From assembly GCF_004329815.1 (NCBI RefSeq), contig NZ_SJPE01000005.1:96668-160667 (forward strand): DNA of 64,000 bases. Direction: 5' to 3'. This DNA comes from Flavobacterium silvisoli (GTDB lineage: Bacteria > Bacteroidota > Bacteroidia > Flavobacteriales > Flavobacteriaceae). Positions 9,489-19,135 of this stretch are shown one piece after another. The stretch's first letter is position 1, and every line of letters starts with the position of its first letter. Below the pieces are notes generated by a model. It ran no database searches, was not told where the DNA came from, and saw nothing but the letters and a program-made list of their open reading frames with translations. Made by a program: the position numbers and the translations under genes.

Positions 9489-10502
9489 ATGGTGGGAAAA
9501 AGAATTGATTTTTTAGACGGTCTGCGCGGCGTTGCAATCATATTGGTTGTATTGTTTCACGCATATTCCAGATGGACTTCCGTCGTTCCTTATGGTGACA
9601 AATTCGCTTCATTTCCTGTTTTTAAAAATGGCTATTTGGGCGTGCAACTGTTTTTTCTCATTTCGGGTTTTGTGATTTTAATGTCGCTGGAAAAAAATAC
9701 AAGTATGCTCACTTTTTTATACAAACGTTGGCTGCGGTTATTTCCGGGAATGCTGATTGCCACCATTTTGGTGTTTTCCACTGCTTTTTTGTTGTATGAA
9801 AGACCTATGGGAAAACCGGATTTACCCACAGTGATTCCGGGTTTATTTTTTATAGACCCATTATGGATTAAGGCAATAACAGGGTACACCATTCAACCCT
9901 TGGAAGGTGCCTTTTGGTCTTTGTTTGTAGAGGTAAAATTCTATTTAATTTTCGGTTTACTCTATTTTTATTTGGATGAATTTAAAGCTATAGTCATTCT
10001 GACGCTTCTATATCTTTCTTCTGTTTATCTCAATACCCATCAGGATAGTTATCTATGGCCGGTTTCTGATTTTCTTTCACTTGAATATTACGGATGGTTT
10101 GCCGGCGGATGTGCCGCATATTTGTTTTTTAAAACACGTGAACACAAATACTTTTTGTTTGCTGTAATTATAACCGCATTAGAATTATACATGATGAAAG
10201 CCGGAAATCGCACACTGGCTTTTGGGATTTGCTTAGCTGCATTATTCTATGTTCCCATTTATTTTGAGCGATTCAGAGTCTTGTTCACCCATCCTATTTT
10301 GCTTTTTTTCGGTTTTATCAGTTATCCGTTGTATTTAATTCATGAAAATGCGATGATTGCCCTGATTGTGAAATTGGATAAGAACTACACAGATATCCCT
10401 TTTATTTTACTGCCTGTTATTCCAATACTTATTCTATGCGGCATCACATATTTTATAGCGGCTAAAGCAGAGCCCTATGTACGAAAAATAATTGCCCGTT
10501 AA
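9489..10502 (+). CDS. Acyltransferase family 3 (OafA-like) membrane protein
   Basis: The 337-residue integral membrane protein has the acyltransferase-3 signatures: RIDFLDGLRGVAIILVVLFH with the conserved catalytic His near residue 23, GYLGVQLFFLISGFVI near 55, and EGAFWSLFVEVKFYL near 140. It has about ten hydrophobic segments. Family members transfer acyl (often acetyl) groups to cell-surface polysaccharides or lipids. No C-terminal SGNH domain is present. It begins 13 bases after uvrA, so the two are probably co-transcribed although functionally unrelated. The acceptor substrate is unknown. Confidence 0.88.
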   Translation: MVGKRIDFLDGLRGVAIILVVLFHAYSRWTSVVPYGDKFASFPVFKNGYLGVQLFFLISGFVILMSLEKNTSMLTFLYKRWLRLFPGMLIATILVFSTAFLLYERPMGKPDLPTVIPGLFFIDPLWIKAITGYTIQPLEGAFWSLFVEVKFYLIFGLLYFYLDEFKAIVILTLLYLSSVYLNTHQDSYLWPVSDFLSLEYYGWFAGGCAAYLFFKTREHKYFLFAVIITALELYMMKAGNRTLAFGICLAALFYVPIYFERFRVLFTHPILLFFGFISYPLYLIHENAMIALIVKLDKNYTDIPFILLPVIPILILCGITYFIAAKAEPYVRKIIAR

Positions 10503-10562
10503 ACCCTTACTTAAAGTAACAAACATTCCGCTATATTGGTTAGGCTTTTATAAAAAAAAGAG

Positions 10563-10570
10563 TATTTTTG
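10563..10570 (+). promoter_or_regulatory. -7 box for LOG-family gene
   Basis: TATTTTTG fits TAnnTTTG, 38 bases before the start codon. A TTGG at 10536-10539 lies 23 bases upstream as a possible -33. Confidence 0.45.
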
Positions 10571-10608
10571 CGCGTTTGTTTAAACAATAAATTACATAAA
10601 AGAATATA

Positions 10609-11334
10609 ATGATGAGAGACGAATTTTTAAATGAAGATGATAAAATCCAGGAAAAACTAAAACAAAAAACCTGGAACGAAATACGAACCAACGACTCTTG
10701 GGCGATTTTTAAAATCATGTCAGAGTTTGTGAACGGTTACGAAAGCATGGCGCGCATTGGGCCTTGTGTTTCCATATTTGGTTCGGCACGTACCAAACCA
10801 GACAACAAATACTATTTGTTGGCGGAAAAAATAGCTTATAAAATCAGTAAAGCCGGTTACGGTGTCATCACCGGTGGTGGTCCCGGTATCATGGAAGCCG
10901 GTAATAAAGGAGCACACAACGGTGGCGGAACTTCGGTAGGACTGAACATTGAATTGCCGTTTGAGCAACATTACAACCCGTATATCGACAAAGACAAAAA
11001 CCTGAACTTTGACTATTTCTTTGTGCGCAAAGTAATGTTTGTCAAATATTCACAAGGATTTGTGGTAATGCCCGGCGGATTCGGAACATTAGATGAATTG
11101 TTCGAAGCGGTCACTTTGATTCAGACCAAAAAAATAGGTAAATTTCCAATCATATTGGTGGGAAGAGAATTTTGGTCAGGCCTGATTGACTGGATTAAAA
11201 CCGTAATGATTGAACGAGAGCATAATGCCAATCCGGAAGACATGAATCTGATAAAAATTGTGGATACCGAGGATGAAGTAGTAGAAGTATTGGATAACTT
11301 TTATAAAAAATACAACCTCAGCCCTAACTTTTAA
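10609..11334 (+). CDS. LOG-family Rossmann-fold protein (TIGR00730-like)
   Basis: The 241-residue protein carries the two LOG-family motifs: GGGPGIMEAGNKGA (about 84-97) and PGGFGTLDELFE (about 149-160), which form the nucleotide and phosphoribohydrolase active site. Members with these motifs (PGGxGTxxE) cleave nucleoside monophosphates, including cytokinin precursors. In most bacteria the physiological substrate is unclear. The start could be the first or second of two adjacent ATG codons. It is monocistronic between a TAnnTTTG box and a terminator at 11340. 'Lysine decarboxylase', an old label for this family, would be wrong. Confidence 0.88.
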   Translation: MMRDEFLNEDDKIQEKLKQKTWNEIRTNDSWAIFKIMSEFVNGYESMARIGPCVSIFGSARTKPDNKYYLLAEKIAYKISKAGYGVITGGGPGIMEAGNKGAHNGGGTSVGLNIELPFEQHYNPYIDKDKNLNFDYFFVRKVMFVKYSQGFVVMPGGFGTLDELFEAVTLIQTKKIGKFPIILVGREFWSGLIDWIKTVMIEREHNANPEDMNLIKIVDTEDEVVEVLDNFYKKYNLSPNF

Positions 11335-11339
11335 TATCA

Positions 11340-11368
11340 AAAGCCTGAACTTAGCTTCGGGCTTTTTC
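11340..11368 (+). terminator. Terminator after LOG-family gene
   Basis: AAAGCCTGAA / TTCGGGCTTT stem (one T-G pair), loop CTTAGC, followed by T residues. Confidence 0.8.
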
Positions 11369-11388
11369 TATATTTTGCCCACTGATTT

Positions 11389-12822
11389 ATGTTTTTCAAC
11401 TCATTTCATTTTGCTGTTTTCCTGCCTATAGTTTTTATACTGTACTGGTTTGTAGGGCATAAATCGAAAATCAATCAGAACTACATACTTATTCTCGCCA
11501 GCTATTATTTTTACTCCTGCTGGGATTGGCGGTTTTTATTCCTATTGGTTTTTTCAACTTTGCTGGACTATGTTTCAGCAATGAAAATTGAAAAGAGCAC
11601 CACTCCTTCCGAACGAAAAAGATGGTTGTGGCTCTGCATTTCTATCAATATTGGATTTCTCGGTATTTTTAAATATTATAACTTTTTTGCCGAGTCTTTT
11701 GCCGAAGTCCTGCAATCATTCGGCGTCAAAGCCAGTCCTATTTTACTGGATTTAATTCTACCGGTCGGAATTTCTTTTTATACTTTTCACGGTCTGTCCT
11801 ACATCATCGACATTTATTACGGAAGAATCAAATCGGAAAAAAACTTTGTTGATTATTCCCTGTTTGTCAGCTACTTTCCGTTGCTGGTAGCCGGGCCTAT
11901 TGAGCGTGCGACGCACTTGTTGCCGCAAGTAAAAAAAAGACGTAAGTTCAGTTTCAACAAAGCCAAAGAGGGTGTCTATCAAATTGTATGGGGCTTGGTC
12001 AAAAAAGTGGTCATTGCCGATTCGTGTGCCATTTATGCTAATGCAGTTTTTGACAATTATCATTCCATGAATTCGCTGTCATTGGTATTGGGAGCCGTTT
12101 ATTTTGCCTTTCAAATTTATGGTGATTTCTCCGGCTATTCCGATATTGCTTTAGGAACCTCGAAACTCTTCGGCATCGATTTGCTTAAGAACTTTAATTA
12201 TCCTTATTTTTCAAGAGACATAGCCGAGTTTTGGCGCAAGTGGCATATTTCTTTGACTACCTGGTTCAGAGATTATTTATATATTCCGTTAGGAGGCAGC
12301 AAAGGATCCAAGTGGCTGAAAGTGAGAAATACTTTCATCATCTTCTTGGTGAGCGGTTTTTGGCACGGTGCCAGTTGGACGTTTATAGCTTGGGGCTTTA
12401 TCAATGCCTTGTATTTCCTGCCGTTGTTATTATTGAATCGAAACCGAAAAAACCTTGAGGAATTCCGTTTGGGGTTGAATTTTGATTCGTTACGCATTGT
12501 ATTTAACATACTGATTACCTTTGGCCTTACATGTCTGGCTTGGATATTTTTCAGAGCCAAAACCATAACCGAAGCTTACCAGTACATCAAAAGATTATTT
12601 GAAAACGGTATTTTTTCTGAACAGTATTTTGCCATCGAAAGGTACAATTATGAATTAATACCCTTAGTACTTGTTTTTGTAGTGGCCGAATGGAACAGCC
12701 GAACAAAAACAGAACCCATTTCGGGACAATACAGCTGGTTGAAATTGAGTTTGTGTTTGGCGGCTATCCTGGCACTGGGTGTATTTTCGGATTATAAAGA
12801 ATTCATTTATTTTCAATTCTGA
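11389..12822 (+). CDS. MBOAT-family membrane-bound O-acyltransferase (AlgI-like)
   Basis: The 477-residue polytopic membrane protein has the MBOAT signatures: 'VGISFYTFHGLSYIIDIY', 'AGPIERATHLLPQ', 'FQIYGDFSGYSDIALGTSKLFG' and 'FWRKWHISLTTWFRDYLYIPLGG'. The catalytic histidine is in 'SGFWHGASWTFIAWG' near residue 325. AlgI and DltB-type enzymes move acyl groups across the inner membrane for O-acylation of exported glycans, working with an SGNH-type partner. The next gene overlaps by one base (TGATG) and encodes such a candidate partner, supporting a two-component acyl-transfer system. The acceptor is unknown. Confidence 0.93.
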   Translation: MFFNSFHFAVFLPIVFILYWFVGHKSKINQNYILILASYYFYSCWDWRFLFLLVFSTLLDYVSAMKIEKSTTPSERKRWLWLCISINIGFLGIFKYYNFFAESFAEVLQSFGVKASPILLDLILPVGISFYTFHGLSYIIDIYYGRIKSEKNFVDYSLFVSYFPLLVAGPIERATHLLPQVKKRRKFSFNKAKEGVYQIVWGLVKKVVIADSCAIYANAVFDNYHSMNSLSLVLGAVYFAFQIYGDFSGYSDIALGTSKLFGIDLLKNFNYPYFSRDIAEFWRKWHISLTTWFRDYLYIPLGGSKGSKWLKVRNTFIIFLVSGFWHGASWTFIAWGFINALYFLPLLLLNRNRKNLEEFRLGLNFDSLRIVFNILITFGLTCLAWIFFRAKTITEAYQYIKRLFENGIFSEQYFAIERYNYELIPLVLVFVVAEWNSRTKTEPISGQYSWLKLSLCLAAILALGVFSDYKEFIYFQF

Positions 12823-13712
12823 TGAAACAGTTTCTTTTTTTCATACTCAAAACTTTAGCCCTGCTCCTGCTCACTATGGGGCTGCTGGATGTGTTGTATA
12901 CCACTGTTTACCTACAATCGGATTCGAGAACCAAAATTGATTACCTCTATAATTCCAATAACAAAGATTACGATGTGGTTTTCTTGGGCTCATCAAGAGT
13001 AAATAATCATTTTGTGCCAAAGATTTTCAACGACCAAGGCTATAAAACGTTCAACTTTGGCATTACGCGCTCCCGCCTGGAAGAATCAGCCCTGATGCTG
13101 AAATTGATGATGGAACGGCATTACAAAATCAAAACACTCATACTTCAGGTAGATTTAAACATCAACACCAATGATCATTCGGAAGCGATTCGCTCTTTGT
13201 TTATGCCCTACTTGCATCAGTCGCAGATCATTCGCGATCATTACCGATCGATACCTGAATACTACGAATTATTGTATATCCCGTTCTATCGCTATTTGCA
13301 TTACGATGCCCGTGTAGGATTTAGGGAAATGTACGCTTCACTTGTTCATAAAAGAACGAATAATTTGGATAATGACGGTTTTCATCCTTTGGAGTCGCAC
13401 GGTGGTAAAATAATTCCTGCCGATTTGTCGAAATATTATCCGAAAAAAAATGTAGCTTACGAAGAAATTAAAGCCATTTGTAAAGCCAACAACATCAGAC
13501 TGATTGCTATGACAACGCCTATGTGTATGAGTACCATCAACCGCGATTATTTCAACCACATCAATTCGGTGTATCCTGAAATATACCGTTTTGAAAATGC
13601 AGTTACCGATGATAAGTATTTCTCTACTTGCGGTCACATGAACAAAGCCGGAGCAGTTGCCTTTACGAAAGTGGTCTTTGATGCTTTCTTTAAACCCAAA
13701 GCCAAACCTTGA
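12822..13712 (+). CDS. SGNH/DltD-like membrane-anchored partner of the MBOAT protein
   Basis: The 296-residue protein starts with one hydrophobic anchor (about 5-25), then 'DVVFLGSSRVNNHFVP' near residue 45, which resembles the GDS/GSS block I of DltD/AlgJ/SGNH hydrolase-like proteins. Near the C-terminus is 'STCGHMNKAGAVAFT' (block V-like, catalytic His candidate). The Asp normally three residues before that His appears to be Thr, so catalysis may differ. It overlaps the MBOAT stop by one base and its own TGA overlaps the next gene's TTG. By family logic it would carry out the final periplasmic acyl transfer. Sequence similarity is weak, so the family call is an inference. Confidence 0.65.
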   Translation: MKQFLFFILKTLALLLLTMGLLDVLYTTVYLQSDSRTKIDYLYNSNNKDYDVVFLGSSRVNNHFVPKIFNDQGYKTFNFGITRSRLEESALMLKLMMERHYKIKTLILQVDLNINTNDHSEAIRSLFMPYLHQSQIIRDHYRSIPEYYELLYIPFYRYLHYDARVGFREMYASLVHKRTNNLDNDGFHPLESHGGKIIPADLSKYYPKKNVAYEEIKAICKANNIRLIAMTTPMCMSTINRDYFNHINSVYPEIYRFENAVTDDKYFSTCGHMNKAGAVAFTKVVFDAFFKPKAKP

Positions 13713-16522
13713 AAAAATTAAGTTACATACTTTTCTTTTTTAGCTGCATAGCTGCTGCTCAACATCATTCTAAAATGATTGTAGAGGTTGACAGCGACAA
13801 TAAAATGCTGACCGTCATTCAGGAACTAACCTATTACAACCAAACCAACGACACTTTGAACCACATTGTTCTGAATGACTGGATACATGGTTACAGTTCG
13901 AAGAATACGCCGTTGGCAGCCCGCTTTTCAGACGAATTTGAACGCAGTTTTCATTTGGCTAAAGAAAAAGAACGAGGTCGTACAGATAACATTACCATCA
14001 TTGACCAAAACAAAGCTTTCCTGACATGGGAGCGCGACGGCAACCATCCGGATGTGATTCAAATCAGGTTGAGAGATAAACTCTTGCCCAATCAAAAAAC
14101 TACCCTTTCGCTTACTTATTTGGTTAAAGTACCCAGCGATAAATTCACCAAATTCGGGTATGGTGAGAACGGAAAAATGTATTTGAAAAATTGTTTTCTG
14201 CTTCCCGCTCGGTACGAAAATCACACTTTTGTTAAGTACAACAATCTAAACCTTGACGATTGCGCCAACAGTCTTTCCGATTATGATTTGGAAGTCAGAA
14301 TTCCTTCAACCTTGACGCTGAATTCAGATTTGAATGAAATCAGCAAAGAAACGCTGAATCAACAAAATCATTACCGTCTTTCGGGCAAAAATCGCTTAGA
14401 CTTTAATTTATTTATTGATGACAAAGCTGCTTTCTCCTTGTACAAAAACGGTAGTCTGGAAGTGGTTTCCGATTTACGAAATACCCGATTGAACGACATA
14501 CAAAAGGCAATTGTCATCGATAAAATTGTGAATTTTGTCAGTGATAATCTGGGACAGTTTCCCAACCAAAAAATAACCGTGGCAGAAGCCGATTACGAGC
14601 GTAATCCTTTTTACGGATTGAACCAGTTACCGGTTTTTATCAGTCCGTTTTCGGATGAGTTTTTATACGAAATCAAATTCCTGAAAACTTATCTTAACAA
14701 CTATCTGCACAGCACACTACAACTCGACCCCAGACAGGACAACTGGATTTACGACGGCATTCAGGTGTACATCATGATGAAATACATAGAAGAATTTCAT
14801 CCGGATAGCAAGATGATGGGTAGTGTAGCCAGATTGCGTTTGGTTCGCGGTTATAATTTGGTAAGTCTGGGATTCAACGGACAGTACAGTTATTTTTATA
14901 TGCTGATGGCCCGTAAAAATCTAGACCAACCTTTGGGTAATGCTAAAAATACGCTGATCAAATTCAACGAAAAAATTGCCTCTAAATACCGAGCCGGTTT
15001 GAGTTTGAAATACCTTGACAGTTATCTTGGAGACGACATTGTGCAAAGTAGCATTCGTGAGTTTTTGGTATTGAATCAGTCTCAACAAACCACTCGCAAA
15101 GATTTTGAAGCTATCCTGACTAAGAATTCACCTAAAAAAATAAATTGGTTTTTTGACAAAATCATTGAGTCTCGAGACATCATCGATTTCAAATTTGAAG
15201 ACGTTACCCGCACCAAAGACAGCGTTAGTTTTAAGCTCAAAAACAAAACAGAAACCAATGTTCCTATTCCGGTATACGGGATTAAAGACAAACAGGTAGT
15301 TTTTAAAAAATGGATTGACACTTTCAAAAATGACAGCATTTTCACCGTACCCAGAAACGAAGCCGAAAAAATTGTCATCAATTACAAAAACGAAGTTCCT
15401 GAGTTTAACTTGAGAAACAACTGGCAGTCGCTGCGCGGATTTCGTTTGAATAACAGACCGATAAAGTTCAATTTCATGAAAGATTTGGAAGATCCTTATT
15501 ACAATCAAATCCTTTATGTGCCTACTCTAGAGTACAATTTGTACGACGGATTTTTACCCGGATTCCGTTTTCACAACAAAACCATTTTGGATAAGCCTTT
15601 CATTTTTGATGTAAACCCAACGATTTCTACCAAAACCAGAAACCTCTCCGGTAAGGCTTTGTTTTTTGTCAACCAGTACAATCGCGACAGTAATCTCTAC
15701 AACATAAAATACATGCTGGGCGGTCATTATTTGCATTATGCACCCGATGCCTATTACAGCAAAATAGCACCTACAGTATTCCTGAATTTCCGTCCCGATG
15801 ATTACCGCGACAACCAAAAATCATCAATCATCATCAAAGAAATTATGGTCGACAAACAAAAATCGGCTTACACAACCTCTGAAGATACCCGAACCTATCA
15901 GGTTTTTAATGTCAAATACATCAATACCAAAACCGAAGTAACCCATCATTTTCATTTTCTGGGGGATTTTCAATATTCAAAAACTTTCGGAAAACTGGCT
16001 TCGGAAGTACAGTACCGAAAACTGTTTGACGACAACCGACAACTTAATCTGCGTTTCTTTGCCGGGACTTTTTTGCACAACAAAACCGAAGACGATTACT
16101 TCAGTTTTGGCTTAGACCGCCCTACAGATTATTTGTTTGAAAGTGAATACTTGGGGCGTTCTGAAAAAACCGGTTTATTCAGCCAGCAATCCATCATTAT
16201 GGATGGATTTTTCAAGTCAAAGCTCGAAACCCGTTTTGCCAACCGATGGATGACTACGCTCAATGCCAGTTACGGTATTTGGAACTGGATTGAAGCTTAT
16301 GGTGATTTGGGAGCTATTAAAAATAAGGAAACCTGCGGTAAATTTGTGTACGACAGCGGAATTCGACTCAACCTGGTTACCGATTATTTCGAATTATATC
16401 TTCCGGTATATTCGAATAACGGTTGGGAAGTAGGCGATAAAAATTATGGCGAAAAAATTCGTTTTATCGTTACTTTCAGACCCGAAACCCTCATCAATCT
16501 TTTTACCCGAAAATGGTTTTAA
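13709..16522 (+). CDS. Degenerate M1-type peptidase region plus outer-membrane beta-barrel protein
   Basis: This 937-residue protein starts at TTG 13709, overlapping the previous stop (TTGA). It has a signal peptide (MKKLSYILFFFSCIAAAQ). Residues ~20-230 resemble the M1-aminopeptidase N-terminal beta domain ('LTVIQELTYYNQTNDTLNHI'). The central helical region (~260-500) has the layout of an M1 catalytic domain, but I find no HExxH. The 'LNNYLHSTL' stretch and 'NWIYDGIQVYIM' sit where zinc ligands and the 'NEG' motif belong. The C-terminal ~350 residues are aromatic, alternating strands ending in F (…FTRKWF), typical of an outer-membrane barrel. An inactive peptidase-like scaffold on a barrel is the inference. 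Operon position suggests an envelope role. Confidence 0.75.
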   Translation: MKKLSYILFFFSCIAAAQHHSKMIVEVDSDNKMLTVIQELTYYNQTNDTLNHIVLNDWIHGYSSKNTPLAARFSDEFERSFHLAKEKERGRTDNITIIDQNKAFLTWERDGNHPDVIQIRLRDKLLPNQKTTLSLTYLVKVPSDKFTKFGYGENGKMYLKNCFLLPARYENHTFVKYNNLNLDDCANSLSDYDLEVRIPSTLTLNSDLNEISKETLNQQNHYRLSGKNRLDFNLFIDDKAAFSLYKNGSLEVVSDLRNTRLNDIQKAIVIDKIVNFVSDNLGQFPNQKITVAEADYERNPFYGLNQLPVFISPFSDEFLYEIKFLKTYLNNYLHSTLQLDPRQDNWIYDGIQVYIMMKYIEEFHPDSKMMGSVARLRLVRGYNLVSLGFNGQYSYFYMLMARKNLDQPLGNAKNTLIKFNEKIASKYRAGLSLKYLDSYLGDDIVQSSIREFLVLNQSQQTTRKDFEAILTKNSPKKINWFFDKIIESRDIIDFKFEDVTRTKDSVSFKLKNKTETNVPIPVYGIKDKQVVFKKWIDTFKNDSIFTVPRNEAEKIVINYKNEVPEFNLRNNWQSLRGFRLNNRPIKFNFMKDLEDPYYNQILYVPTLEYNLYDGFLPGFRFHNKTILDKPFIFDVNPTISTKTRNLSGKALFFVNQYNRDSNLYNIKYMLGGHYLHYAPDAYYSKIAPTVFLNFRPDDYRDNQKSSIIIKEIMVDKQKSAYTTSEDTRTYQVFNVKYINTKTEVTHHFHFLGDFQYSKTFGKLASEVQYRKLFDDNRQLNLRFFAGTFLHNKTEDDYFSFGLDRPTDYLFESEYLGRSEKTGLFSQQSIIMDGFFKSKLETRFANRWMTTLNASYGIWNWIEAYGDLGAIKNKETCGKFVYDSGIRLNLVTDYFELYLPVYSNNGWEVGDKNYGEKIRFIVTFRPETLINLFTRKWF

Positions 16523-16675
16523 AACATATTGAAATTCAATAAAAATTACATTTTTTTTTGAAAAATAAAAATATCAATAAATATTCCATAACGAACCTGC
16601 TTTTTTTCGACTTAAAATTACAGATACTTAAATATTATTTTTGCTCCGAAATAACAAAAGTTACTTCTTTTTATT

Positions 16676-16683
16676 TAAATTTG
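16676..16683 (+). promoter_or_regulatory. -7 box for the E1 dehydrogenase gene
   Basis: TAAATTTG, 22 bases before the ATG at 16706. A second candidate, TATTTTTG, is at 16636-16643. Neither has an obvious -33. Confidence 0.4.
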
Positions 16684-16705
16684 TTACTTCAATACAGCAT
16701 TCCAT

Positions 16706-19111
16706 ATGACCGAAGCACAAATCAAGACCGAAATTACCTTTGAGGATTTCAAAGCCGAAGTATTAAACGATTACAGAATTGCCAGAATTAGCCGCGAATG
16801 TAGTTTACTGGGACGAAAAGAAGTCTTAACCGGAAAAGCTAAATTCGGAATTTTTGGCGACGGTAAAGAAGTGCCACAATTGGCTATGGCCAAAGCCTTT
16901 CAAAACGGAGATTTCCGTTCGGGGTATTACCGTGATCAAACTTTTATGATGGCCATTGGTCAGTTAACCATTCAGCAGTTCTTTGCCGGTTTGTATGGCC
17001 ACACCGACTTATCGCATGACCCTATGAGTGCCGGTCGTCAGATGGGTGGTCATTTTGCCACACACTCTTTAGACGAAAACGGAAACTGGAACAACTTAAC
17101 CCAGCAAAAAAATTCGAGTGCCGACATCTCTCCTACCGCCGGACAAATGCCGCGTTTATTGGGATTGGCTCAAGCTTCAAAAATATACAGAAATGTTCGC
17201 GGTTTAGAAGAATTCAATACCTTTTCTAACCAAGGAAACGAAGTAGCCTGGGGAACCATCGGGAATGCTTCTACTTCAGAAGGGTTATTTTTTGAAACCA
17301 TTAATGCTGCAGGGGTTTTACAAGTACCAATGGTAATGAGTGTCTGGGATGACGAATACGGAATTTCCGTTCATGCGCGTTACCAAACGACCAAAGAAAA
17401 TATTTCCGAAATCCTGAAAGGATTCCAAAGAGATGAAGATAACAACGGCTACGAAATCATGACCGTGAAAGGTTGGGATTATCCGGCATTGGTTGAAACC
17501 TATCAAAAGGCCTCAGCCATTGCACGCGAACAGCACGTTCCGGTATTGATACATGTAAACGAATTGACACAGCCACAAGGTCACTCTACTTCGGGCTCAC
17601 ACGAACGTTATAAAAACGCGGAACGTTTAGCTTGGGAGGCTGAATTTGACTGTTTGGCCCAAATGCGTCATTGGTTAATTGAAAACAATTTGGCGACAGC
17701 CGAAGAATTAGATACTATTGACAACGAAGCCAAAAAAGAAGTTTTAGAAGGCAAAAAAGCCGCATGGACAGCTTTCACAACTCCTATAAAGGAGGAACAA
17801 AATGAGTTAGTGGCCCTGCTGAATTCGATTGCAGCTTCAAGTGCTAATAAAGTTTTTATCGAAAAATATGCTGCTGATTTAGCCGCCATCAAAGAACCTA
17901 TTCGCAAAGAAATCATCACAACAGCCCGCAAGGTATTGCGTTTATTGGTAAATGAAAGCGGAAAATCACAATTGGCAACTTGGATTAACTCATATACCGA
18001 TACCATTCAGCCGAAATTCAGTTCGCATTTATTTTCACAATCAGCCAAAAATGTACTACAGGCTACCGAAGTGGAACCCGTTTACGATGCTTCATCTGAA
18101 GAGGTAGATGCCCGCTTAGTATTGCGCGATAACTTTGATGCTATTTTTAATAAATACCCTGAAGCCTTAATTTTTGGGGAAGATTCCGGAAACATTGGCG
18201 ACGTAAACCAAGGATTAGAAGGCATGCAGGAAAAATACGGAGAACTCCGCGTATCCGATGCCGGTATTCGGGAAGCAACCATACTCGGACAAGGAATTGG
18301 GATGGCCATGCGTGGTTTGCGCCCGATAGCTGAAATCCAATATTTAGACTATTTATTGTACGCCATTCAAATCATGAGTGATGACTTGGCGACCTTACAA
18401 TACAGAACTCACGGGCGACAAAAAGCGCCTTTAATCATCAGAACACGCGGACACCGTTTAGAAGGCATCTGGCACTCAGGTTCGCCTATGGGAATGATAA
18501 TTAACGCCATTCGCGGTATTCACGTTTTGGTTCCGAGAAATATGACTAAAGCCGCCGGTTTTTACAACACTTTGTTGGAAACTGACGAACCTGCTCTTGT
18601 AGTGGAATGCTTGAACGGTTACCGTTTGAAAGAAAAAATGCCGACCAATTTAGGGGAATTCAAAACTCCGATTGGAGTGGTAGAAACTTTAAAAGAAGGA
18701 ACTGATATCACCATCGTTTCATATGGTTCGACATTGAGAATTATAGAACAGGCCGCTAAAGAACTTACAGAAGTTGGCATTGATGTAGAAATTATAGACG
18801 CACAATCGTTATTACCATTTGATCTTAACCATGATTGTGTTAAAAGCGTTGCCAAAACCAACCGCTTGTTGGTAGTAGATGAGGATGTTCCGGGTGGTGC
18901 TTCTGCCTATTTATTACAACAAATTGTAGAAGAGCAAAACGGTTACCGACACCTCGACAGTCAACCACAAACCCTAACGGCCAAAGCCCACCGCCCGGCT
19001 TATGGAACTGATGGAGATTATTTCTCAAAGCCTTCGGTAGAAGATGTTTTTGAAAAAGTATATGCCATCATGCACGAAGCAAAACCAGATAAATTTCCGA
19101 GTTTATACTAA
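16706..19111 (+). CDS. 2-oxoacid dehydrogenase E1 component, alpha and beta subunits fused
   Basis: One 801-residue chain carries a full E1-alpha (about 1-410; 'MGGHFATHSL', and the TPP-site segment 'GTIGNASTSEGLFFETINAA') and a full E1-beta (about 460-801; 'EALIFGEDSGNIGDVNQG', 'QYLDYLLYAIQIMSDD', 'RTRGHRLEGIWHSGSPMGM'). E1 uses thiamine diphosphate to decarboxylate a 2-oxoacid and acylate lipoyl-E2. The fused form is widespread in Bacteroidetes and is usually called 2-oxoisovalerate (branched-chain) dehydrogenase. Substrate specificity is not proven by sequence; pyruvate is an alternative. E2 and E3 are not in the window. It is monocistronic with a terminator 25 bases downstream. Confidence 0.92.
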   Translation: MTEAQIKTEITFEDFKAEVLNDYRIARISRECSLLGRKEVLTGKAKFGIFGDGKEVPQLAMAKAFQNGDFRSGYYRDQTFMMAIGQLTIQQFFAGLYGHTDLSHDPMSAGRQMGGHFATHSLDENGNWNNLTQQKNSSADISPTAGQMPRLLGLAQASKIYRNVRGLEEFNTFSNQGNEVAWGTIGNASTSEGLFFETINAAGVLQVPMVMSVWDDEYGISVHARYQTTKENISEILKGFQRDEDNNGYEIMTVKGWDYPALVETYQKASAIAREQHVPVLIHVNELTQPQGHSTSGSHERYKNAERLAWEAEFDCLAQMRHWLIENNLATAEELDTIDNEAKKEVLEGKKAAWTAFTTPIKEEQNELVALLNSIAASSANKVFIEKYAADLAAIKEPIRKEIITTARKVLRLLVNESGKSQLATWINSYTDTIQPKFSSHLFSQSAKNVLQATEVEPVYDASSEEVDARLVLRDNFDAIFNKYPEALIFGEDSGNIGDVNQGLEGMQEKYGELRVSDAGIREATILGQGIGMAMRGLRPIAEIQYLDYLLYAIQIMSDDLATLQYRTHGRQKAPLIIRTRGHRLEGIWHSGSPMGMIINAIRGIHVLVPRNMTKAAGFYNTLLETDEPALVVECLNGYRLKEKMPTNLGEFKTPIGVVETLKEGTDITIVSYGSTLRIIEQAAKELTEVGIDVEIIDAQSLLPFDLNHDCVKSVAKTNRLLVVDEDVPGGASAYLLQQIVEEQNGYRHLDSQPQTLTAKAHRPAYGTDGDYFSKPSVEDVFEKVYAIMHEAKPDKFPSLY

Positions 19112-19135
19112 TACCGAAAGGAGCCTAATATAGAC

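Noticed and set aside
16558..16743. 61-residue frame upstream of the E1 gene
   Set aside because: It starts at TTG in an AT-rich promoter region and overlaps the true E1 start in another frame.
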